A stretch of DNA of 64,000 nt from Phycisphaerae bacterium (GTDB taxonomy: Bacteria > Planctomycetota > Phycisphaerae > Phycisphaerales > Phycisphaeraceae): the NCBI GenBank assembly GCA_030426385.1, contig JAUHYI010000006.1:1-64000 (forward strand), read 5' to 3'. Positions within the stretch are counted from its first letter, which is position 1. Each line of letters opens with the position of its first letter. The notes beneath the pieces were generated by a model, which had not been told where the DNA came from, made no database searches, and worked only from the letters and a program-made list of their open reading frames with translations. The translations under genes and the position numbers were made by a program. Below, in pieces: positions 58,786-64,000 of this stretch.

Positions 58786-59022
58786 TTACTTGTCAATCAA
58801 AGACTTAAGAGCTTCGCCAAAAACTGACCAACGAGAAAAAATGTCACATTTTTCTTGTTCATTAGGTCCGAAAACCACCGCACGCCACAACAATTCATTA
58901 ACGCGATCAGACCGCGAGCCGTTTTTCTGTGGGCCGGGCTTGTCGATGCGATCGAGCAAACGCCGATCGATCATGATACTAATACGCTCACGATTGCCTT
59001 GCGGCCTGCCTATTTTGCCCAT
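58786..59022 (-). CDS. Ribbon-helix-helix (CopG-like) DNA-binding protein
   Basis: A 78-residue protein. After a basic start (G-R-P-Q-G-N-R-E) comes a beta strand R-I-S-I-M-I-D and helix L-L-D-R-I-D, a turn, and the second helix R-S-D-R-V-N-E-L-L-W-R-A-V: the ribbon-helix-helix layout. It probably binds DNA as a dimer and may be the phage's regulator. It is located immediately inside the dif-like site and faces away from the phage coat operon's start, divergent from the gene at 59081. Confidence 0.65.
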   Translation of the reverse strand: MGKIGRPQGNRERISIMIDRRLLDRIDKPGPQKNGSRSDRVNELLWRAVVFGPNEQEKCDIFSRWSVFGEALKSLIDK

Positions 59023-59080
59023 GATTTATAGTTCCCGAAAACCATATCGAAATGCCATTGCAATTGGTATTGTATAGCGC

Positions 59081-59680
59081 ATGATTCCGGAAGATCAACC
59101 AAAAACGCACGCGCAAGAAACGCCCAAATCATCAGGCGAGGTTATCGGCTTTTCGATCGCCGCCATCTGGATCGCCGTACCAGCCTTAGTCATATGCTGG
59201 ATTCCAGCCGCTGGACTAATCGCCATACCGCTTGCCATTGTGAGTCTGCTGTTCGCCGCCATCGCAGTAGGTTTTGCCGTTTACAACCAACGCAGAAAAG
59301 CATTGGCAATCGTAGCATTGTGTATTGCAAGCGTAGCTGTGCTAATGCCAATCGTCGTCACAATTGGCACCATAGGAATTGGAGCAATTGCAGCAAAAAA
59401 GATCACAGGATCAAACGCAGTCAACACACGCAATCCAGCTACATGGCCAGTCCCCGTCAACTCACAGCAATCGCCAAAAAAAACACAGAACCCAGATCCT
59501 TTCCAAGCTATGCAGGCACGGCAGAAAAAAGTCATCAATGACTACAACCGCCGTATAGAACAACAGCGAGAAGAAAACAAAAAACGACAGGCACAACTTG
59601 AAGCCGATCGCAAACGACGCAATGGCGAAATCGATTGGGAAGCTCTGTTGAAAGAACACAAGAAAACGAACCCGTCCTAA
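59081..59680 (+). CDS. Small multi-pass membrane protein with charged C-terminal coiled coil
   Basis: A 199-residue protein. A 25-residue polar start is followed by three hydrophobic segments (about 25-45, 47-67 and 75-105) separated by a short basic loop (N-Q-R-R-K-A), the arrangement of DUF4190-like proteins. The second half is soluble, Lys/Arg/Gln/Glu-rich and likely coiled coil (N-R-R-I-E-Q-Q-R-E-E-N-K-K-R-Q-A-Q). It is the only plus-strand gene in the phage region, divergent from the RHH gene and overlapping the next gene's 3' end by 4 nt. No function assigned; either phage cargo or a host gene trapped between. Confidence 0.6.
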   Translation: MIPEDQPKTHAQETPKSSGEVIGFSIAAIWIAVPALVICWIPAAGLIAIPLAIVSLLFAAIAVGFAVYNQRRKALAIVALCIASVAVLMPIVVTIGTIGIGAIAAKKITGSNAVNTRNPATWPVPVNSQQSPKKTQNPDPFQAMQARQKKVINDYNRRIEQQREENKKRQAQLEADRKRRNGEIDWEALLKEHKKTNPS

Positions 59681-59949
59681 TCCTCGTCTTCGTCCGACTC
59701 ATCAATGTCAGCTTCGTCCATATCCGCCAGGTCGTAACCGCCATCCTCATCGATCAAGTCTGCAAAACCTTCCATTTCCCAACGAGTTTCGAATGCCTCT
59801 TCCCAAGGATCGCCACGCTCGGCAGCTTCCTTGCCTGCGTCGTAATATTCCTTCAAATCCGCCTCGTTGGCGCTAATCTGGCCAGACTCATAACCCCGAC
59901 GATACATCTGTTTGCGTCGCCACTTCGCTAATCGGTTCCGATTTGCCAT
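59677..59949 (-). CDS. Small protein with basic N-terminus and very acidic tail
   Basis: A 90-residue protein. It opens with N-R-N-R-L-A-K-W-R-R-K-Q-M-Y-R-R-G-Y-E-S-G and ends in a run of Asp/Glu (D-E-A-D-I-D-E-S-D-E-D-E-D). The ATG at 59949 has GAGGA about 10 nt upstream and lies inside the end of the secretin gene (62-nt overlap), so it belongs to the phage transcript. The family was not recognised. Confidence 0.6.
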   Translation of the reverse strand: MANRNRLAKWRRKQMYRRGYESGQISANEADLKEYYDAGKEAAERGDPWEEAFETRWEMEGFADLIDEDGGYDLADMDEADIDESDEDED

Positions 59950-61213
59950 CGCCTACGTTCCTCAATCGTAAGAAAACAAAGAGCCGGGTTTGATCATCAC
60001 GCACGTTTCGCGATGTCGTTAAATTGCTACCCGGGAAAAGTCGGTCACCCTGAAACCCTACTTGCCTACTTAAACCGCCCAGCACCAGGACCGAATCGAG
60101 GCCGACGAATGCCGAGCTTTCAAATCGTCGGCGTGAGATCGTCGGCAAACCATTCACCAACTCACGAACCACCGACAACTCCGGCTCGATGTCAAGACGC
60201 ACACGCCCGGAATTGATGCCATGAGCCACCACTGATAATTGTGTGCCCGTCTCGAATGTCTGATACCCGCTATCGGTCACGGTGCCTTCTGGTGAAACCG
60301 TCCGAGTGGGCACGTTGATAGAATCGCCGATCTGCAACGATGCCGGTTCGCCCTCCACCAGGTGCAACGTAACGGCTTCATATTGCGCCGAATCGGTGGT
60401 ACTGCCACGACCAATGATGTTACCCGATAGCACCGCTTCAAACGCCGAACTCATGCCACCAGATGCCAGTCGGCCAAGGTTACTAAAACCGTCAAGCGTG
60501 AATTCAACGCCTAATTCTTTCGCTCGACTCTGCGTCAATTCCACAAACACCACATCGAGGCTGTACTGATTGCGCGTGTCGCTGATCGATTCATGTAATT
60601 CTGCCACACGCTCTGTGCCTGCAGCCGTATCACGCACCACAAGCGTATCACCCACCGCCGAGACAACCGCCCCACCACTGGCCGCCAGCCGGTAAACCTC
60701 TGACCATTCGTTAGCGTCGGCACTAGGCACCACATACGACGACAACTGATAATCAGCTTCGGTCGGCGGCCCGACATAGATATAGCCAGGTCGTTTAAAT
60801 ACCCGAGCCTCCGGACTGATGACAGACGCGAGCGAGTCCAGCACTTCCGTCACCGGCACGTCGATAAAACGCCCCGTCATCGGCAGCCGTCGCGCTTCAG
60901 GAGGAACAAGCACACGGAAACCGTCGACACTCAACGCCAACAGCGCATCATCCACCGTCGACCGGACGGTTAACGTGACTCGCGCTATTGGCTGCGTCTG
61001 GCCCGCTGGGGTGGATACCTCGTTTGAAACCTGCTCGGCGAAGCTTGTCAGAGAGTTCCCCAAATCGTTTAGTGGTGGATCCGCTGTTTGGATCTGTTTG
61101 ACCGTTTCGCTTTGATGACACCCGCTCAAAACCACCAGAAATATGCTGATCGCCATAAGCCCACAGAACCCGCCCCGCATCAGCCGCCACCGCTTGCAAT
61201 GTAAATCCATCAT
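59888..61213 (-). CDS. Phage secretin (pIV-like), lipoprotein
   Basis: A 441-residue outer-membrane channel protein. The ATG at 61213 has GGAG about 10 nt upstream. A lipoprotein signal ends in lipobox V-V-L-S-G-C. A small periplasmic domain (about 55-150) resembles secretin N0/N1 repeats (V-D-D-A-L-L-A-L-S-V-D-G...V-P-V-T-E-V-L-D-S-L). The C-terminal secretin barrel has F-V-E-L-T-Q-S-R-A-K-E-L-G-V-E, V-V-A-H-G-I-N-S-G-R-V-R-L-D-I-E-P and G-L-D-S-V-L-V-L-G-G-L. Filamentous phage use such a channel to leave the cell. The barrel is shorter than in type II secretion secretins, as expected for pIV. It overlaps the Zot gene by 266 nt in another frame. Confidence 0.85.
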   Translation of the reverse strand: MMDLHCKRWRLMRGGFCGLMAISIFLVVLSGCHQSETVKQIQTADPPLNDLGNSLTSFAEQVSNEVSTPAGQTQPIARVTLTVRSTVDDALLALSVDGFRVLVPPEARRLPMTGRFIDVPVTEVLDSLASVISPEARVFKRPGYIYVGPPTEADYQLSSYVVPSADANEWSEVYRLAASGGAVVSAVGDTLVVRDTAAGTERVAELHESISDTRNQYSLDVVFVELTQSRAKELGVEFTLDGFSNLGRLASGGMSSAFEAVLSGNIIGRGSTTDSAQYEAVTLHLVEGEPASLQIGDSINVPTRTVSPEGTVTDSGYQTFETGTQLSVVAHGINSGRVRLDIEPELSVVRELVNGLPTISRRRFESSAFVGLDSVLVLGGLSRQVGFQGDRLFPGSNLTTSRNVRDDQTRLFVFLRLRNVGDGKSEPISEVATQTDVSSGL

Positions 61214-62363
61214 AGGAATCTCCAATTTTAATAACCGAACCCTCAATCACCACATAATCCACGCCCATCGCCGAAACCTCTGGCGACTTGTTCACCACAG
61301 GCGTTACACCCTCTTGTTTGAAAATAGTTAAAGCCTTGAGTTCTTCAATCTCTTGATGATGACTCGCCCGCAATTGTTCCAGTTGTTCAGCGTGTTTCTT
61401 ATCGCGTTGCATCCAGAACGTGACCGCCAGGACGAGCAACACAAGAATCATTAACCGCCTGAACCACCCACCGCGTCGTCGCTTTGGTGGCTGCAATTCC
61501 TGCTTTGCTTGTTCATCTGTTTTCATCGCTAATGGTCCTTCAATTTGGTTCCTCATCGAATCAACCGCCCGCCGCATCTCACGAGCATTACCCATATGCG
61601 TATACGAGTCATACAGACGGAAATACACAAAATTACTAATACGCGGTATCTCCACCCAAACATCCGACGGCTTAGCAAATTGACTGGCTGGACCCTCCAG
61701 AACTTCCTTCGGCCATTCCTCGTAACACATCGCCAGCAACGGAAGCTTCACCGACCACACAAACGGCAAATTGCGCTTATCAGCGCAATGCACATAACGC
61801 ACCGCATTACGCCGCCAGGGCAAAGAGATTTGCATACGGTCTTGGCTCATCACGACAAGCCGATGCAGGTGATGCCGATGCATCGTCAGATAGGTAAGCA
61901 ACGCCGGTGATTCATCCATTTGTTTACGCTGATCGAACCAACGATGAATCTCATCACCCACAATCACAGAACCCGTATAAAACCAATTCGCGTCCCGACC
62001 TTCGCAGATATGCGGCCCGTTCTTCTGAATGAATCGAGCTTCGGCGTGTCGGCGTCGGATACCCTCGGAGGCCATGACTTCCTCGACGTAATCCGTGAGC
62101 TCTTTATTGCGTTCAATGAATCGCCTGAAATGTGCCTGATTCAGTGGCCGAATATATTGGCCCAGACGCACGTCACCAGTTTTTACTTCCACGAATTTAC
62201 GGAAGACACGCCATTTAATCGGCAGATTCGTATACACCACGCGACGCTCACGCACAACAGAATCCGCGAGCATCTTTGTCACGCCGTAACTTTTACCCGA
62301 GCCAGGTAGACCGTCCCAGATTTCGATACCGGTTTTGAATTTAACGCGCTTTGCTTTGCTCAT
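60948..62363 (-). CDS. Zot/pI-like inovirus assembly ATPase
   Basis: A 471-residue inner-membrane motor. Walker A G-L-P-G-S-G-K-S at 18-25 and a Walker B-like S-V-I-V-G-D-E-I-H-R-W-F (the D-E-x-H form typical of Zot). A single transmembrane helix near 304-321 (M-I-L-V-L-L-V-L-A-V-T-F-W) follows a basic K-R-R-R-G-G-W-F-R-R stretch, giving N-in/C-out topology. The periplasmic part (about 150 residues) would contact the secretin. Zot/pI drives extrusion of the virion using ATP and is the hallmark gene of inoviruses. It is coupled to the upstream gene (ATGA overlap), and its last 88 codons overlap the secretin start. Confidence 0.9.
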   Translation of the reverse strand: MSKAKRVKFKTGIEIWDGLPGSGKSYGVTKMLADSVVRERRVVYTNLPIKWRVFRKFVEVKTGDVRLGQYIRPLNQAHFRRFIERNKELTDYVEEVMASEGIRRRHAEARFIQKNGPHICEGRDANWFYTGSVIVGDEIHRWFDQRKQMDESPALLTYLTMHRHHLHRLVVMSQDRMQISLPWRRNAVRYVHCADKRNLPFVWSVKLPLLAMCYEEWPKEVLEGPASQFAKPSDVWVEIPRISNFVYFRLYDSYTHMGNAREMRRAVDSMRNQIEGPLAMKTDEQAKQELQPPKRRRGGWFRRLMILVLLVLAVTFWMQRDKKHAEQLEQLRASHHQEIEELKALTIFKQEGVTPVVNKSPEVSAMGVDYVVIEGSVIKIGDSYDGFTLQAVAADAGRVLWAYGDQHISGGFERVSSKRNGQTDPNSGSTTKRFGELSDKLRRAGFKRGIHPSGPDAANSASHVNRPVDGG

Positions 62364-62629
62364 CCCTCTGGCCCCGGTATCCAGCCGACAATGTAACGCA
62401 CGATGCGAATACCCGCCATGGTGACAAACGTGCCCGCGATCATTAGCAGGCCGTCACCAATAGGAATCAGATCATTCCACCAAGCCGCATTGTCAACAGC
62501 AAAAGTCAGCCAACCCGTATCAATGTACTGCCCAATCGATACGCGCAAATCGATACCCAGAACAGAAATCAATACATCATTGATCCACTCGAAGACTGCC
62601 ACACATAATTTAACAAACCACTCACTCAC
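62360..62629 (-). CDS. pVI-like small phage membrane protein
   Basis: An 89-residue protein. The GTG at 62629 is preferred because it overlaps the upstream stop (GTGA) and has GGAG 11 nt upstream; an ATG seven codons earlier is an alternative. Hydrophobic segments at about 5-25 (F-V-K-L-C-V-A-V-F-E-W-I-N-D-V-L-I) and 58-85 (I-P-I-G-D-G-L-L-M-I-A-G-T-F-V-T-M-A-G). The position directly before the Zot gene and after the pIII-like gene is that of gene VI in Ff phages, a minor virion end protein. Called by position and membrane layout, not by sequence match. Confidence 0.65.
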   Translation of the reverse strand: MSEWFVKLCVAVFEWINDVLISVLGIDLRVSIGQYIDTGWLTFAVDNAAWWNDLIPIGDGLLMIAGTFVTMAGIRIVRYIVGWIPGPEG

Positions 62630-63498
62630 GTTTTCTTTAGCTCCTTCCATACGAGGAGCAGACAAAAAATTGCAGTCAAACCCAGAAATAAATAATGCAG
62701 AATCGTTCGAGCACCTGACTGATAGTACCAATCTAAATCGATGTGCTTCAAACCAAAATCAATACCGCCCGTGATCGTCGGAATCGTCACCGCTGAACCT
62801 GCACCGCTTTGAAGACCCGACAACGCCTTAGCCTGAAACCACAACCCACTCTCGATATTTGCCTGACTGCTTGAATCGTCCATATCGTATTCGTAGGCAG
62901 TCGCAAAATTTTCAGTGTACCAATTGAGTTCAGAATTCAAATCAGAATCATCTAAATCGGGATCGCCGAACGATATACCCACACCAGAATCACCGCCTGA
63001 CCCGCCAACGCCAAGCCTGCTATTCGTTGATAACACCACAGTATGAGGCAACTGTGAAGCGCCAAAATTAGGCGCATCGAGCAGATACGAACTGACCACG
63101 TACGGGTCACCGTCGTTGAACGATCCTGCATTAAATGCATGAAAAAATATGTACCCCGTAACAGTATTACCATCGAATGTCATAGTCACCGTGTACCAGG
63201 TGTTCGTAGCCACGGCACGCGGAGAAACTGTAATGGAACCCCACTTGAAATCATCAGTCACTGCATTCACATACCAAGCCCCGCCGGTATCCAAATGTAC
63301 CGCATTTCCCGTGCCGGTTTTATAGCTAGTAGTAGTACGACCGAAATAAGCCTTATACGGATCGGTGAAGCTTTGTGGAATGGCGCAATACTCCCAATCG
63401 ATCGCATAAACAGAAGATGAGCCCAAACACAGAAACTGCAAAAAAAATGTCACCACCACAACCCATGACGCCGCCAAGATGTGACGAAAATTTGCCAT
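62626..63498 (-). CDS. Candidate inovirus adsorption protein (pIII-like)
   Basis: A 290-residue protein. The ATG at 63498 follows GGAGG. It has a signal peptide (residues 1-32, ending V-Y-A), a beta-rich exported body of about 225 residues with Gly/Ser/Asp-rich stretches (G-V-G-G-S-G-G-D-S-G) and one C-terminal transmembrane anchor (I-L-H-Y-L-F-L-G-L-T-A-I-F-C-L-L-L-V-W) with a basic end. Signal peptide plus C-terminal anchor, and the location between the coat genes and gene VI/Zot, match pIII, which binds the host receptor. The body is unlike any family I recognise, which is normal for these fast-changing proteins. Confidence 0.7.
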   Translation of the reverse strand: MANFRHILAASWVVVVTFFLQFLCLGSSSVYAIDWEYCAIPQSFTDPYKAYFGRTTTSYKTGTGNAVHLDTGGAWYVNAVTDDFKWGSITVSPRAVATNTWYTVTMTFDGNTVTGYIFFHAFNAGSFNDGDPYVVSSYLLDAPNFGASQLPHTVVLSTNSRLGVGGSGGDSGVGISFGDPDLDDSDLNSELNWYTENFATAYEYDMDDSSSQANIESGLWFQAKALSGLQSGAGSAVTIPTITGGIDFGLKHIDLDWYYQSGARTILHYLFLGLTAIFCLLLVWKELKKT

Positions 63499-63923
63499 AA
63501 TATGAAACCTCCAATCATGCCCAGCACAACACCCGCAACTGTGCGATCGTTCGGACCTTCGCCAGGACCACGACCATTACCCGCCACGCCGATACGCATC
63601 ACGCCATCGCCCACCATCACATCACCCATCCATCCCTCACCGTTCCAGATAAACGTGCCGCTCCCTTCAACGCTGCTATCAATGTCAACGCTCACCGCCC
63701 ACTCGTCATAACCGGCCACGTCGTCAACTTCGATAGTGACCTGCGCATCCGATACGCTGATGTCCGCTATGCCTGTCGCGTCGACATGGCCCCCACCAAC
63801 CGCCCCACCGTCCCACTCTGACGTGATCCAACGCACTTCTAAACCCAAACCCACGTAATCAGTCCAGGCTGCGCTAACAGCCTGAACCGGGAGAAACAAA
63901 GCCAGGAGATACACCGCTCGCAT
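63450..63923 (-). CDS. Phage-region exported protein with C-terminal anchor
   Basis: A 157-residue protein between the coat-like gene and the pIII-like gene, overlapping the latter by 49 nt. Signal peptide M-R-A-V-Y-L-L-A-L-F-L-P-V-Q-A-V-S-A, an acidic beta-rich body (T-I-E-V-D-D-V-A-G-Y-D-E-W-A-V-S-V-D-I), a Gly-rich hinge (G-N-G-R-G-P-G-E-G-P-N) and a C-terminal transmembrane helix (V-A-G-V-V-L-G-M-I-G-G-F-I-L-W-Q-I-F-V) with a short Arg/Trp end. It may be a minor virion or adsorption protein working with 62626-63498. Sequence family not recognised. Confidence 0.65.
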   Translation of the reverse strand: MRAVYLLALFLPVQAVSAAWTDYVGLGLEVRWITSEWDGGAVGGGHVDATGIADISVSDAQVTIEVDDVAGYDEWAVSVDIDSSVEGSGTFIWNGEGWMGDVMVGDGVMRIGVAGNGRGPGEGPNDRTVAGVVLGMIGGFILWQIFVTSWRRHGLWW

Positions 63924-63926
63924 TGC

Positions 63927-64000
63927 TTAGATGCGGGCAAAGATGTAACCGTAGATTTTCTTCGCCACTCGCATACCGCCGCCCACGGTGAAGGAGTAAA
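63927..64000 (-). CDS. C-terminal end of an inovirus major coat-like protein (partial)
   Basis: The last 23 residues of an open frame that runs off the right edge, with its stop at 63927-63929. The visible end, G-G-G-M-R-V-A-K-K-I-Y-G-Y-I-F-A-R-I, combines a glycine patch with a basic amphipathic C-terminus, like the DNA-facing end of pVIII-type coat proteins. Its place just upstream of the other virion genes fits. Not in the list of longer frames because it is cut by the window. Confidence 0.5.
   Translation of the reverse strand, partial: YSFTVGGGMRVAKKIYGYIFARI

Overview
The window looks like chromosome from a planctomycete, most likely class Phycisphaerae. Evidence: several PEP-CTERM proteins with the same short C-terminal sorting tail, a type II pseudopilin-like protein of the kind abundant in Planctomycetes, a Planctomycetes/Verrucomicrobia-type bacterial microcompartment operon, a squalene-hopene cyclase, and many small palindromic repeats in the intergenic spaces. 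No rRNA, tRNA or CRISPR array could be recognised.

Region by region. 1-3.2 kb: the start of tatC, running off the left edge, then three PEP-CTERM proteins, all on the minus strand. 3.4-4.8 kb: an AT-richer zinc-ribbon/PH-like/HNH gene flanked by near-identical repeats, which looks like a small mobile unit. 4.8-11 kb: a shortened SecA-like ATPase (minus) and a translationally coupled trio of histidine kinase, REC-HDOD and REC-degenerate HD-GYP proteins (plus). 11-14 kb: an rpsF-ssb-rplI operon without rpsR, with an extended -10 promoter and an S6-leader-like hairpin, bracketed by inverted copies of a dispersed repeat. 14-24 kb: housekeeping genes (a phosphatase/nuclease-fold protein, asnB, aspS, ribE, a ROK kinase without the usual zinc cysteines, coaE, rho). 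24-30 kb: a lipase-like lipoprotein, lemA, an M48 membrane protease with a large extra domain, and two TPM-domain membrane proteins.

30-40 kb is a complete microcompartment operon. It encodes PduL, three hexameric (BMC-H) and three pentameric (BMC-P) shell proteins, an acetate kinase, a CoA-acylating aldehyde dehydrogenase, an RpiB/EutQ-like protein, a class II fuculose-phosphate-type aldolase, a TIM-barrel aldolase-like protein and a DeoR regulator. Short amphipathic helices that could act as cargo tags are visible at the ends of up to five proteins. The expected chemistry is aldolase cleavage of a deoxysugar phosphate to an aldehyde, then aldehyde to acyl-CoA, acyl-phosphate and acid plus ATP.

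40-43 kb: a LysM lipoprotein and squalene-hopene cyclase. 44-58.6 kb: a LacI-controlled gene set with a clear palindromic operator laid over its own promoter. It has a PEP-CTERM protein, a pseudopilin-like protein and a GH20-like glycoside hydrolase, followed by a tightly coupled catabolic run of a C-N lyase of the argininosuccinate lyase/fumarase superfamily, an MmgE/PrpD protein, class I fumarase alpha and beta subunits, a YeiH-type membrane protein, a methylmalonate-semialdehyde-type dehydrogenase and a Gfo/Idh/MocA oxidoreductase. The pairing of an MmgE/PrpD protein with a fumarate-releasing C-N lyase and fumarase recalls iminodisuccinate/EDDS breakdown.

58.7-64 kb is the left part of an inovirus (filamentous phage)-like prophage. 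It holds a partial major-coat-like protein, two signal-peptide/membrane-anchored virion protein candidates, a pVI-like membrane protein, a Zot/pI assembly ATPase and a pIV-like secretin overlapping it by about 266 nt. A dif-like XerC/XerD site lies at the junction between host and phage genes. The replication genes should lie beyond the right edge.
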